From Kerstersia gyiorum (GTDB taxonomy: Bacteria; Pseudomonadota; Gammaproteobacteria; Burkholderiales; Burkholderiaceae_B): 64,000 nucleotides of DNA. Below are positions 27,026 to 35,943 of the stretch, one piece after another. The notes under the pieces were generated by a model. The model worked only from the letters and a program-made list of their open reading frames with translations. It made no database searches and was not told where the DNA came from. A program made the position numbers and the translations under genes. The stretch is taken from assembly GCF_004216755.1 (NCBI RefSeq), contig NZ_SGWZ01000003.1, positions 1 to 64,000 on the forward strand, in the 5' to 3' direction. Within the stretch, counting starts at the first letter, position 1; each line of letters starts with the position of its first letter.

Positions 27026-28033
27026 ATGCCAGACCAATCTTCATTCATTACCCCCTTGCCAATGACGTTGATCGCCACCGGCAAGGCCCTCCCCGGCCAG
27101 CGCATCACTGCCGCGGAGCTCGATCTCAGGCTGGGACGCCCGCAGGGCTACAGCCTGGCCCAATCCGGCATCCAGTCGCGCCACCTGGCCGATCCCGGGG
27201 ACGACCAGGCCGTGCTGGCGGCACAGGCCTTGCACGACGCCCTGCGCCAGGGCGATATCGCCCCGGCCTCCATAGACCTGCTGATCAGCGCCAGCGCCAT
27301 TCCGGTGCAGGCGCTGCCATGTTCGGCCGCCCATGTGCTGGCACAGGCGGGCTTGCCTGACGGCACGCCGGGTTTCGACATCAACGCCAGTTGTGTCAGC
27401 TTCATCACTGCCCTGCACACGGCGGCAGCCTTGCTCAACAGCGGCGCCTACCGGCGGATTGCCATTGTCTGCGCCGACCTGGCATCGCGTGGCGTCGACT
27501 GGCAGAATCCGAAGTCATCCCTGATCTTTGGTGACGGTGCCGCGTGCGCCATTGTCGAAAAAGGTAACGGGATGCAACGCCTGCTGGGCTTCCGCCAGCA
27601 CACCCATCCCAGCCATGCCGCGCTTTGCGAAATCCGAGCAGGCGGCACGCGCCGCAATCCGCGCAGCGGCATGGAAGACTCCGATTTCCTGTTCCAGATG
27701 CAGGGAACTCGGTTGTTCCGGCAGACTGCGCCATTGATGCAGGCCATGCTGGATGGCCTGCTGTCCGCCGCGCACCTGACACTGGCAGATATTGAGCGGG
27801 TGATTCCCCACCAGGCCAGCCACCTGGGCATGTCGCACATGCGCGAGCGCCTGGGCATCGACAACGACAAGCTGGTCGATATCTATGCCACGCACGGCAA
27901 CCAGGTTGCTGCGTCCCTGCCCACGGCACTGCACGAGGCCCATGGCAGCGGTCGGTTGCCTCGGGGCGCACCAGCTGCGCTGATCGGCACCGGCGCCGGG
28001 TTAACGCTGGCCGGCCTGGTCTGGCAACTATGA
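27026..28033 (+). CDS. 3-oxoacyl-ACP synthase III (FabH/OleA-like)
   Basis: A 335-residue KAS III-fold condensing enzyme expected to join acyl thioesters in a Claisen reaction. The catalytic triad is intact: Cys123 in DINASCVSF, His262 in VIPHQAS and Asn292 in THGNQVAAS. The GTGAG motif is near the end. ATG 27026 with GAAAGCAGG upstream is preferred over ATG 27062. It opens a cluster of overlapping genes (SDR next, ATGA overlap). This setting, away from other fab genes, points to a specialised acyl condensation rather than housekeeping FabH. Confidence 0.9.
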   Translation: MPDQSSFITPLPMTLIATGKALPGQRITAAELDLRLGRPQGYSLAQSGIQSRHLADPGDDQAVLAAQALHDALRQGDIAPASIDLLISASAIPVQALPCSAAHVLAQAGLPDGTPGFDINASCVSFITALHTAAALLNSGAYRRIAIVCADLASRGVDWQNPKSSLIFGDGAACAIVEKGNGMQRLLGFRQHTHPSHAALCEIRAGGTRRNPRSGMEDSDFLFQMQGTRLFRQTAPLMQAMLDGLLSAAHLTLADIERVIPHQASHLGMSHMRERLGIDNDKLVDIYATHGNQVAASLPTALHEAHGSGRLPRGAPAALIGTGAGLTLAGLVWQL

Positions 28034-29097
28034 ATACGGCCTCCCCTGCGTCGCCCGCGCTACGTCCCGGCGCGCGCATTCTCGTGACAGGCGCAACCAG
28101 CGGCCTGGGGCGCAATGCCGTCCAGTGGCTGTGCCAGCACGGACATGCCGTCCGGGGCACTGGCCGCGACCCCGTTGCGGGCGCCACCCTGGCGGCACAG
28201 GGTATCCCGTTCCAGCGCTGCGACCTGGCTGACGCGGGCGCCGCGGAACTGGATACGCTGGTCGCTGGCGTCGAGGCCATCTGGCACTGCGCCGCGCTCT
28301 CCTCGCCCTGGGGCCCTGCTCGCGACTTCCGGCGCATCAATGTCGACGCCACCATGGCGCTGGCCCGCGCCGCCATGCGCGCCGGCGTACCGCGCTTCAT
28401 CCATATATCCACACCGTCGCTCTACTTCGATTTCCAGCACCGCTACGATGTCGACGAAGATTTCCGCGCTGCCCGTTTCGCCAACGAATACGCCCGCAGC
28501 AAGCATGAGGCCGAAGTGGCGCTCGCCGCGTTGGCAACAGCGGACAGCCCTACCCGCTTTACCCTGCTGCGTCCGCGCGCGATTTTCGGGCCGCACGACC
28601 GCGTCCTGTTGCCGCGCCTGCTCGCGCAACTGAAAGGGGCAGCCGGCGGCACGCTCAAGCTGCCCAGGGGCGGCACCGCTTTGCTGGACATGACCTATGC
28701 CGGCAACGTGGTGCACGCCATGGCGCTGGCGACTGCACAAGCCTCGCTGCCCAATGGGCGCGCCTACAACATCAGCAACCACGAGCCCGTGCGGCTTGCC
28801 GACATTCTGCACCAGTTGCTGGCAGTCGAACTGAAGCTCCCCATCTCCATTCAATCCGTTCCCTATGGACTGCTCCATGCCGCTGCGGCGGCAATGGAAG
28901 CCGCCGCCAGGATCAGCGGACGCGAACCCATGCTGACGCGCTACAGCGTTGGCGCCGTGAATTTCGATATGACGCTGAGCCAGGCGCGCGCCCGCAACGA
29001 ACTGGGCTATCAGCCCCCCGTCGGTCTGCAGGCGGCTGTCGCATTGACAGCCGCCTGGCTGCGCGGCGCTGATGCCGACGGAGGCATCGGTGGCTGA
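28030..29097 (+). CDS. Extended-type NAD(P)-dependent SDR (epimerase / OleD-like reductase)
   Basis: This is a 355-residue Rossmann enzyme. The cofactor motif is VTGATSGLGRNAV, and the catalytic Tyr154/Lys158 pair lies in EYARSKHE. The fold is that of the 3-beta-hydroxysteroid dehydrogenase/epimerase branch, which includes OleD, the reductase acting on 2-alkyl-3-ketoacids. Its position directly after a KAS III-like gene suggests reduction of the condensed beta-keto product. The start overlaps the previous stop, and its stop overlaps the next gene by 8 nt. Confidence 0.88.
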   Translation: MNTASPASPALRPGARILVTGATSGLGRNAVQWLCQHGHAVRGTGRDPVAGATLAAQGIPFQRCDLADAGAAELDTLVAGVEAIWHCAALSSPWGPARDFRRINVDATMALARAAMRAGVPRFIHISTPSLYFDFQHRYDVDEDFRAARFANEYARSKHEAEVALAALATADSPTRFTLLRPRAIFGPHDRVLLPRLLAQLKGAAGGTLKLPRGGTALLDMTYAGNVVHAMALATAQASLPNGRAYNISNHEPVRLADILHQLLAVELKLPISIQSVPYGLLHAAAAAMEAAARISGREPMLTRYSVGAVNFDMTLSQARARNELGYQPPVGLQAAVALTAAWLRGADADGGIGG

Positions 29098-29896
29098 GCT
29101 GCAAACCTACATCGCCGGCTACTGCACACATCCGGCCTGCATGGCCCTGCGCGGTGCCGGATTGCGCATCTGCCGTTTTCCTGCACGCGCGTGGCTGATA
29201 CGCACACGCCAGCGCCAATGGATCTGGGATACCGGCTATGCCAGCCATTTCCATACCCAGACGCGGCGTGGGCTGATCAGCTTGTACCGGCGTGTCACGC
29301 CCGTTCATTTTGATGAGGAAGAAGCGCTGGTGCGCCAGCTTCGGGCCGACGGCGTCACTCCTGGCGAGCTGGATGGCATTCTGCTGTCGCATTTTCATGG
29401 CGACCATATTGCCGGGCTACGCGATTTCCCCGGCGTTCCGATTTACTGCTCCGGCACCGGCTGGACTGCCACCCGCCCTTTGCGCGGCTGGGCTGCATTG
29501 CGCCAGGCCTACGTTCCAGGCCTGATTCCCGAGGATTTCGAAACGCGCATGCGTGCAGTGGAACAACTGCCCGCCGTGCGCCTGCCGGCCGCCCTGCAAC
29601 CGTTCGAACAGGGGTGGACGCTGCCCGGCGCGGAGGATGAAGTCTTCATCGTCGCGCTGCCCGGCCACGCCGCCGGGCACCTGGGCGCATTCGTGCAGAC
29701 TTCGGGCGGCTGGACCCTGCTGGCCAGCGACGCTGCCTGGGCACCGGCCAGCTACCGCGACGGCACGCCTCCCTCGCGACTGGCCCATCTCGTCCTGCAT
29801 GACGTGCCCGCCTACTACGATACCTTGAGACGCCTGGGCGAACTGCATCATGGTGGCCAGGTACGCATCCTGCTCAGCCACGAGGGGGATATCTGA
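29090..29896 (+). CDS. Metallo-beta-lactamase-fold hydrolase
   Basis: The 268-residue hydrolase has the dinuclear metal motif HFHGDH (in LLSHFHGDHIAGL), a second site GHAAGHLG, ASDAAW and a terminal LLSHEGD. It may hydrolyse a thioester, lactone or ester intermediate of the cluster; the substrate is unknown. The start is set at GTG 29090 because GGAGG sits five bases upstream; ATG 29072 is in frame but lacks a ribosome-binding site. The gene overlaps the SDR gene by 8 nt and is followed 1 nt later by the adenylating enzyme. Confidence 0.88.
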   Translation: MAELQTYIAGYCTHPACMALRGAGLRICRFPARAWLIRTRQRQWIWDTGYASHFHTQTRRGLISLYRRVTPVHFDEEEALVRQLRADGVTPGELDGILLSHFHGDHIAGLRDFPGVPIYCSGTGWTATRPLRGWAALRQAYVPGLIPEDFETRMRAVEQLPAVRLPAALQPFEQGWTLPGAEDEVFIVALPGHAAGHLGAFVQTSGGWTLLASDAAWAPASYRDGTPPSRLAHLVLHDVPAYYDTLRRLGELHHGGQVRILLSHEGDI

Positions 29897-29897
29897 C

Positions 29898-31226
29898 ATG
29901 GGCCGCTTGCGGGATACCCTGGCAACACTGTGGCACTACCAGCGCGCGCGGCGCCTGCGGTTTTCCAGTCGCACCGCCTTGCTGGCGCACCAGGAACGCC
30001 AGTTGCAGCGCTTCCAGCATGAAGTGCTGCGCCATAGTCCTTACTTCAAGCCCTTCATCGGCCTGCCATTGGCGCAATGGCCACTCATGGACAAGGCGCT
30101 GATGATGGCCGAGTTCGATCGCATGAATACCGCAGGCCTGCGGCGTGACGAACTGCTGGCATGCGCGCTGAATGCCGAACGCAGCCGAGATTTCTCCCAA
30201 ATGGCTGGCGCCTACAGCCCCGGCCTGTCTTCCGGCACCTCCGGACGCCGCGGCCTGTTTGTGACCAGCCCGTCAGAGCGCAACCAATGGGCAGGCACCA
30301 TCCTTGCCCGCCTGCTGCCGCGCGGCCTGTTCGCCGGTGAACGCGTCGCGCTGTTCCTGCGCGCCGACAATTCGCTGTACCAAGGCGTGAACAGCCGCTG
30401 GCTGACGCTGGAGTTCTTCGACCTGTTCCAGCCGCTGGACGGGCAATATGCCCGCCTGGAAACCTATCGCCCGAGCATCATCGTCGCGCCGGCGCAAGTA
30501 CTGGGCGCGCTCGCCCAGGCGCTGGAGCAAGGCCGGATCGACATTCCGCCGCCCATGGTAATTTCCGTCGCCGAAGTGCTGGAACACCAGGAACGGGAAA
30601 CCCTGCAGCAACGGTTTCCCCGAGTGGCCGAGGTCTACCAGGCAACCGAAGGTTTCCTGGGCGCGACCTGCGAACATGGCAGCCTGCACCTGAACGAAGA
30701 GTTCATCCATATCGAACCGGAATGGCTGGATGAACGGAGATTCCAGCCCATCATTACCGATTTCACCCGGCGGACACAGCCTATCGTGCGCTACCGCCTG
30801 GATGACATCCTGACGCTGCGCGCCACGCCCTGCCCATGCGGCCGCCCGACCCTGGCGCTGGAAGCCATCGAAGGCCGACGCGACGACCAATTGCGCTTGC
30901 CAGCCCTGAAGGGCGGACATGTCACGCTGTTTGCCGATGTCTGCAGCCGCGTACTGGCCCTGTCCCTGCCGTTGGAGGCAGACTATCGCCTGTGGCAGCA
31001 CGGGGACACCGCCCTGGCCCTGCATGCGGCCGGTTGCTCGCCCGCCGAGTTGCAACGCTGCCAGGCCGCGCTGACCGGTTTGTTTGAACGCCATGGCGTA
31101 GACACGGCCAGCCTGCAATGGACGCTGGCCGATGCAGTACCAGCACAGGCCGCACACGAGAAACGCCGCCGCATCCGCCGCTTACGGCATGAGGACACGC
31201 CTGCGGCGCAACGGGAGTCGCCATGA
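29898..31226 (+). CDS. Adenylate-forming enzyme, PaaK / F390-synthetase-related
   Basis: A 442-residue member of the ANL-like adenylating group related to phenylacetate-CoA ligase and coenzyme F390 synthetase. Its phosphate-binding loop SSGTSGRRGLF is near residue 111, QATEGFLG provides the adenine-site acidic residue, VRYRLDD equals the ribose-binding YRxGD, and CPCGRPTLALEAIEGR is typical of this branch. The 31 nt N-terminal to ATG 29898 contain GAGGGGGA. It presumably activates a carboxylic acid as an adenylate in the same pathway. Its stop overlaps the PAP2 gene (ATGA). Confidence 0.87.
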   Translation: MGRLRDTLATLWHYQRARRLRFSSRTALLAHQERQLQRFQHEVLRHSPYFKPFIGLPLAQWPLMDKALMMAEFDRMNTAGLRRDELLACALNAERSRDFSQMAGAYSPGLSSGTSGRRGLFVTSPSERNQWAGTILARLLPRGLFAGERVALFLRADNSLYQGVNSRWLTLEFFDLFQPLDGQYARLETYRPSIIVAPAQVLGALAQALEQGRIDIPPPMVISVAEVLEHQERETLQQRFPRVAEVYQATEGFLGATCEHGSLHLNEEFIHIEPEWLDERRFQPIITDFTRRTQPIVRYRLDDILTLRATPCPCGRPTLALEAIEGRRDDQLRLPALKGGHVTLFADVCSRVLALSLPLEADYRLWQHGDTALALHAAGCSPAELQRCQAALTGLFERHGVDTASLQWTLADAVPAQAAHEKRRRIRRLRHEDTPAAQRESP

Positions 31227-31990
31227 CAGAACCGGTTCAAGACGTTGGCCATGAAACCCGCCCGGGCGCCCGCACTTTCCGGTTCCTGCCCCTGCTGCGT
31301 GGCTGCGGCCCCGGCTGGCTGCCGCAGCGCCTGTGGCTGATGCTGATCGGCTGGGGGGCCATCGGCCTGGCCTACGGCAGTGCCCACTGGCTGCAAGGTG
31401 CCGGGCGCTCGCTGCCGGAGCTGCTGCCGGATCGTCTGCTGCCCTTCCATCCGTTGGCAGTCTGGCCTTACCTTTCAATGTTCATCCTGGTGCCGCTGGC
31501 CTACCTGCGCTGCCCGCCGCAACGGCAATATGCGCTGGCGGCGGCCATGCAATGCTGCGCCGCTGCCGCCTGGCTGTGCTTTATGTTGTTCCCCACCACG
31601 CTGGCCGCCTACCCTGCGCCAGACCCGGGCACGATATCAGGCTGGCTGCTGCACGGCCTGATGCAAGTGGACTCCCCCCAGAATTGCCTGCCTTCGCTAC
31701 ATGCCGCACTGACGCTGCTGTGCGTGCACGCGCTGTACCGGGATGGCTCGCAGACTCGTACACGCACCTACAATCTCGCGCTCTGGCTATGGGGCGGGCT
31801 GATTGCCCTATCCATCATCGTCCTGCGCCGCCATCTTTTCATTGACCTGATCGCCGGGCTGTTGCTGGGCCAGGCCGCAGCAATGTATTGCGGCCTGGCT
31901 GGCAAGCGCGCGCTGCCGGCTGCAGCAGCGCGCCGGACTGCCCCCTGCCGCTCCGCCAATCATCCTGCCCAACGGGAGACACTGCAATGA
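31223..31990 (+). CDS. PAP2 superfamily membrane phosphatase/transferase
   Basis: The 255-residue membrane protein has about six hydrophobic helices. The PAP2 histidine motifs are visible as CLPSLHAAL and RRHLFIDLIAG (H and D spaced as in the C motif). Such enzymes remove phosphate from, or transfer phospho-headgroups between, lipids on the periplasmic face. GGGAG lies six bases before ATG 31223, which overlaps the ligase stop; the next start overlaps its own stop. Confidence 0.85.
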   Translation: MTEPVQDVGHETRPGARTFRFLPLLRGCGPGWLPQRLWLMLIGWGAIGLAYGSAHWLQGAGRSLPELLPDRLLPFHPLAVWPYLSMFILVPLAYLRCPPQRQYALAAAMQCCAAAAWLCFMLFPTTLAAYPAPDPGTISGWLLHGLMQVDSPQNCLPSLHAALTLLCVHALYRDGSQTRTRTYNLALWLWGGLIALSIIVLRRHLFIDLIAGLLLGQAAAMYCGLAGKRALPAAAARRTAPCRSANHPAQRETLQ

Positions 31991-32934
31991 ACGCATTGGC
32001 CCTGCCCATCGCCTTCATGCTCTTTATTGTGCTGGCGGAAGCCTGCTGGCTGCATTGGCGCCGCAGCGCCGACCATGACTGGCGCGATACGATCTTCAAC
32101 CTCAATTCCGGGCACATCGTGCTCTGGCTGTTCCGCGGCATGGAAGTCGCACTGTTCGGCTGGATTGCCAGCCATGCCAGCCTGGACTGGTTCACCCGCA
32201 TGCCCGTGGCACTGCAATGGACGGCAGGCATCCTGGCCTGGGATTTCTGCTTCTACTGGCTGCACCGGCTGCACCACCGCTACCGCCTGCTCTGGGCTGT
32301 CCATGTCGTGCATCATCAGGGTGAAAAATTCAACCTGTCCCTGGGCGTGCGCAACTCCTGGTATTCCTCGCTGACCTCCATCCCGTTCTTCCTGATCCTG
32401 GCATTGCTGGGCATGCCGGTAGAAATGTTCGTGGCTGTTTCAACGCTGCACTACTCCATCCAGCTCTTTAACCACAATGCCGTCACGCCACGGCTGGGCT
32501 GGCTGGAATATCTGCTGGTAACGCCCAATCACCATCGCGTGCACCATGGCACCCACGAGCGCTACATCGACAAAAACTTCGGCGGCAGCTTCATTTTCTG
32601 GGACAAACTGTTTGGCACGTTCGAACGCGTTCATGCAGATGCCCCGCTGAGCTATGGCGTCATTGGCATGGCGCCTTCAGAAAACCCCTTTCGCGCCAGC
32701 AATGACCCCGTGCTGCGCTACCTGGGCCTGAAACCCGCCAATGCTGCGCCAGCCCCGCGCAGCACCGCCCCGGCGTGGCTGGTCGCCAGCGGCGGCATCA
32801 TCCTGTTCTGCGTGGTGGTGGCCTATGTCTGGTCCGAGGGGCAGTGGCCCTCGTGGTGGAGCCAGGCCGCGCTGTTCCTGCTGCTGGCCTGCGGCACGAT
32901 CGCCCTGGGTGGAATGTCCGAGGGACGCCGCTGA
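31987..32934 (+). CDS. Fatty acid hydroxylase / sterol desaturase family protein, possibly truncated
   Basis: The 315-residue membrane di-iron enzyme carries the three histidine clusters HRLHHR, HVVHHQ and HHRVHHG needed for iron binding. Family members hydroxylate or desaturate lipid chains or cleave ether lipids. It is the last gene of the six-gene cluster (GGGAG before ATG, ATGA overlap with PAP2). The frame ends at TGA 32932-32934, yet the same frame goes on with codon use and hydrophobicity like the gene itself to a TAG at 33193, suggesting a recent nonsense change or recoding. Confidence 0.85.
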   Translation: MNALALPIAFMLFIVLAEACWLHWRRSADHDWRDTIFNLNSGHIVLWLFRGMEVALFGWIASHASLDWFTRMPVALQWTAGILAWDFCFYWLHRLHHRYRLLWAVHVVHHQGEKFNLSLGVRNSWYSSLTSIPFFLILALLGMPVEMFVAVSTLHYSIQLFNHNAVTPRLGWLEYLLVTPNHHRVHHGTHERYIDKNFGGSFIFWDKLFGTFERVHADAPLSYGVIGMAPSENPFRASNDPVLRYLGLKPANAAPAPRSTAPAWLVASGGIILFCVVVAYVWSEGQWPSWWSQAALFLLLACGTIALGGMSEGRR

Positions 32935-33195
32935 GGCTGGCGTTGCTGGCCCCTCATCTGCCTGCTGGTTCCGGCAGCGCTGGCAGGTGCCGTGCTGCCA
33001 GGCAAGACACTGACATGGCTGGCGCTATCCGTGCCGCTGGCCGCGCATGGCCTGCTGGCCTGCGCGTACCGCTATCGTGCGCTGCGCTCGGGCCGCACCA
33101 GCCTGCCGGCTTCCGGGCAGCTTACCGTGCAGCCGGATTTGCCTGTGAATACCGGAACTATGCGCGGCCCCGCCGACGCGGCTCAGCGGCCCTAG
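32935..33195 (+). pseudogene. In-frame continuation of the fatty acid hydroxylase after TGA
   Basis: After the TGA the same frame reads GWRCWPLICLLVPAALAGAV, then LTWLALSVPLAAHGLLACAYR, two likely membrane helices, and a basic tail RYRALRSGR, ending in TAG at 33193-33195. Third positions are mostly G/C as in real genes here, and there is no good start codon or ribosome-binding site for a separate gene. It is best read as the C-terminal 86 codons of a protein interrupted by TGA (TGG would give Trp). Non-coding sequence follows to 33285. Confidence 0.55.
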
Positions 33196-33285
33196 CCCGG
33201 CGGGCCGGTATGCAGGGTGCAAGAAGCACCGGAGGCATAAAAGGCACAAAAGGCGCGAGGACTGCCGGGAACCACCCATGCCGTC

Positions 33286-34521
33286 TCAGGCCGCTGCGCC
33301 CGCGCCCGTCCGGCGCAACCAGAACAATGCGATCAGCCATGCTCCCGCCATCAGGCCGACCAAGACGGAAAATGGCCAGGTCGAGGACATTTCATACAGC
33401 GTCGTGCTGGCGATCGGGGCGATGATGGCCGCCGTCCCTTGCGTGGCGGCCACCAGACCAGCGACTGCCCCTTGGTGCTGCCGGTCGACACTGACAGACG
33501 CACCAGACATGAAACCCGGAAAAATCATGCCAGCACCGCAGCCAATGAAGGCATAGGCCAGGTAATAGGCCTGCATGCTGCGGGTCAGCAGCAGCACCAG
33601 CAGGCCCACCGCCACCAGCGGCGCCCCCACAGCGACCAGCCGGCGCGGCTGCCACTGCAGAAAACGTATCTGAACAAACTGGGTAAGCATCAATACCACA
33701 CCCACCAGCGTCAGCGCCCCGGCCAGAACACGCGCAGTACTGCCCGCGCTCAGCCCGAGATGGTCCTGGAAATAGAAACCGGCAGTGATCTGCAAGGTCA
33801 CGATGCAGAGCATGTTGATCAGGCCAACCAGCAGCCAGGGCAGGATGCGGGCGTCCAGCGGGCTCAGACGAGGGCCGTCCACATGGCTGCGCGGCGGTGC
33901 AGCAGGCAACACCCGGCGCACGACGAACCAGGCAAACAGCGGCAGCACGGTTGCCAGCACCATGGGCCAGATCAGGCCAAAAATTGCCAGCGTACCCGCC
34001 AATGCCGGTCCGAGAACCATGCCCACGCCATTGGCGGCCCCGATCACGGCCATACCGCTGCTGCGCTCCTCGGGCGTGGTGATGTCAGCCATATACGCCT
34101 GCGCGCCGGTCGGCACAGCAGGCAGGAAAGCGCCTACGAAGGCCCGCCCTGCCAGCAACAGGATAAACAGCGCCATGCCACCGACGACGCCATATAGCCC
34201 CAGACCGATGATGACGGTATAGACGAGGTAGCTGCCGCACAGGCCCGCAAACCCAGCCAGAATCACGGCCTTGCGGCCCAGCGCATCACTGCGCCGCCCC
34301 CACCATGCACCACACAGCGCCATGACGACTGACCCAACCGACACCATCCAGCCCCCCTGGCTTTCACTCAGTCCCAACTCGCGGATCAAGGGCGCCAGGA
34401 TGGGCAGGATGATCGTCACGCCCAGCGTCGACAGGCTGACGCTCAGGAAAATGGTCAAGCGCACCAGGCGCTTGTCTGGAATAGCGATGGCGCCGGCCTG
34501 TGCCGCGTCCGGTTGGTTCAT
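33286..34521 (-). CDS. Major facilitator superfamily transporter
   Basis: A 411-residue transporter with 12 predicted helices. The MFS motif between helices 2 and 3 appears as GAWWGRRSDALGRKAV, and LGPALAG in helix 5 (antiporter motif C-like) suggests a proton-driven exporter. The substrate is unknown. It converges on the six-gene lipid-like cluster and could export a product, but shared regulation is not visible. ATG 34521 begins MNQPDAAQ. Confidence 0.88.
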   Translation of the reverse strand: MNQPDAAQAGAIAIPDKRLVRLTIFLSVSLSTLGVTIILPILAPLIRELGLSESQGGWMVSVGSVVMALCGAWWGRRSDALGRKAVILAGFAGLCGSYLVYTVIIGLGLYGVVGGMALFILLLAGRAFVGAFLPAVPTGAQAYMADITTPEERSSGMAVIGAANGVGMVLGPALAGTLAIFGLIWPMVLATVLPLFAWFVVRRVLPAAPPRSHVDGPRLSPLDARILPWLLVGLINMLCIVTLQITAGFYFQDHLGLSAGSTARVLAGALTLVGVVLMLTQFVQIRFLQWQPRRLVAVGAPLVAVGLLVLLLTRSMQAYYLAYAFIGCGAGMIFPGFMSGASVSVDRQHQGAVAGLVAATQGTAAIIAPIASTTLYEMSSTWPFSVLVGLMAGAWLIALFWLRRTGAGAAA

Positions 34522-34667
34522 GGTGCATCCTGGTTGATGAAAATGGAACTTATTCCAACCGGGATTCTAGACCGTATCTGCAAACTGACCTATGGCGCAA
34601 TGCCAGATGTTTCCAGCCTTGCCCAGACGGTGCAACACCGGCCGCTCTCCCCGCCTGGCCACCTGGC

Positions 34668-35528
34668 TCAGAACTGGTCCAGCGGCAACTTCAGGTAGCG
34701 CACGCCATTTTCCTCAGGTTCCGGCAAGCGGCCGGCACGGACATTGACCTGAACGGAGGGCAGTATCAGCCTGGGCATGGGCAGGGTGCGGTCGCGGTCG
34801 GTACGCATGCGCACAAAATCTGCTTCACTGATGCCATCGTGCACGTGAATATTGCCTGTCCGCTGTTCTGCCACCGTCGTCACCCAGCGCGGCTCGACGC
34901 CCTCTGCCGGGTAATCGTGGCACAGGTGCAGGCGTGTTTCGGGCGGCAAGGAAAGCACCCGGCGGATGGATCGGTACAGCGTGGCGGCATCGCCGCCGGG
35001 AAAATCGCAACGCGCAGTGCCGTAGTCCGGCATGAACAGCGTATCGCCCACAAAGGCATCACGGCCGATGATATAGGTCAGGCATGCTGGCGTATGGCCG
35101 GGCGTATGCATGACGCGCACCGTCAGCCGGCCCAGTGAAAAAGCTTCGTCATCGTCAAAGAGACGATCGAACTCCCTGCCGTCCGTCGAAAGATCGCTCA
35201 GGTGATAAATCCCCTTGAAAACGCGCTGCACGTCCTGGATATGGCTGCCTATACCGATCTCGCCGCCAGCATGGGCCTTCAGGTAGGGGGCAGCCGACAG
35301 ATGATCCGCATGCGCGTGGGTCTCAAGCAGCCACTGCAAGCGCCAGCCGCGAGACCGCAGTAGCGCCAGTATGCGGTCGGCGCTCTGGTGTGAAATCCTT
35401 CCAGCTGCGGCATCGAAATTCAGCACGCTGTCGATGACCGCCGCCTGACCGGTATCCGGATCCGCGACGATATGCGTCACCGTCGCGGTGTCTGCGTCAT
35501 AGAAGGATTCGATGAGCGCGTCTTTCAT
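34668..35528 (-). CDS. Persulfide dioxygenase / Blh-type metallo-hydrolase
   Basis: An MBL-fold iron enzyme of 286 residues related to ETHE1 and to the Blh protein of BigR-regulated operons. It likely oxidises glutathione persulfide to sulfite during sulfide detoxification. Motifs are THAHADHLSAAP, HTPGHTPACLTYI, GDTLFMPDYGTARCDFPGGD and LCHDYPAEG. AGAGG lies nine bases upstream of ATG 35528. There is no rhodanese, sulfide:quinone reductase or BigR gene adjacent, but a perfect palindrome (35542-35556) sits at the promoter. Confidence 0.88.
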   Translation of the reverse strand: MKDALIESFYDADTATVTHIVADPDTGQAAVIDSVLNFDAAAGRISHQSADRILALLRSRGWRLQWLLETHAHADHLSAAPYLKAHAGGEIGIGSHIQDVQRVFKGIYHLSDLSTDGREFDRLFDDDEAFSLGRLTVRVMHTPGHTPACLTYIIGRDAFVGDTLFMPDYGTARCDFPGGDAATLYRSIRRVLSLPPETRLHLCHDYPAEGVEPRWVTTVAEQRTGNIHVHDGISEADFVRMRTDRDRTLPMPRLILPSVQVNVRAGRLPEPEENGVRYLKLPLDQF

Positions 35529-35541
35529 GAACGACCTCTTA

Positions 35542-35556
35542 ATTACCTATGGTAAT
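35542..35556. promoter_or_regulatory. Palindromic operator before the persulfide dioxygenase gene
   Basis: ATTACC-TAT-GGTAAT, a perfect 6-bp inverted repeat, lies 14 bp upstream of the start codon, between it and AT-rich promoter-like DNA (35560-35590) holding a further ATGGTAA half-site. It suggests a repressor that responds to sulfane sulfur, for example an ArsR-type BigR, encoded elsewhere. Confidence 0.5.
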
Positions 35557-35779
35557 AACAGAAAAAACTTATACTATATGGTAAACCGTTTTGCCGCTGC
35601 CAGGAACACCCGCCACGCTCCCCGCGCCCTTGCTCATCCTCCCTGCCCCGCGCGCGAGGATGACATTTTGCGACAGATAAAAATGAGTCCCCACGCTGCA
35701 CCTTCGGCTGAACTGCCCCCAAGGAGTGTTTTTGTCTTGAACGGCCCGGCGACAAAAAATTTCTCTGCACAAAAACCCT

Positions 35780-35805
35780 TACCGACTGAAAAGTCGGTAT
35801 AAAAT
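35780..35805 (+). promoter_or_regulatory. TetR-type operator overlapping a -10 box
   Basis: TACCGACT (35780-35787), GAAA, then AGTCGGTA (35792-35799) is a perfect inverted repeat of the kind bound by TetR-family repressors. A TATAAAAT -10 element (35798-35805) overlaps its right arm; no good -35 is present. The likely ligand-responsive repressor is the TetR gene at 36308-36964. The 415-bp interval 35529-35943 has no recognised gene. Confidence 0.6.
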
Positions 35806-35943
35806 CACCGCATGCTGACGGTTGCTGTAGCCAGTGCGATATCCATCGTCCGGCCATATGACTCCCATGGCAGCCGCCTCTTCCATGAGCCCTGAATACT
35901 GAAGCTACGCAGGCTTTCCGTTTTCTTTTCGTGCCATTCCGCC

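Noticed and set aside
33233..33262. Short tandem GGCAnAAAA-like repeats before the MFS stop
   Set aside because: Only about three imperfect 9-bp units; no sign of function.
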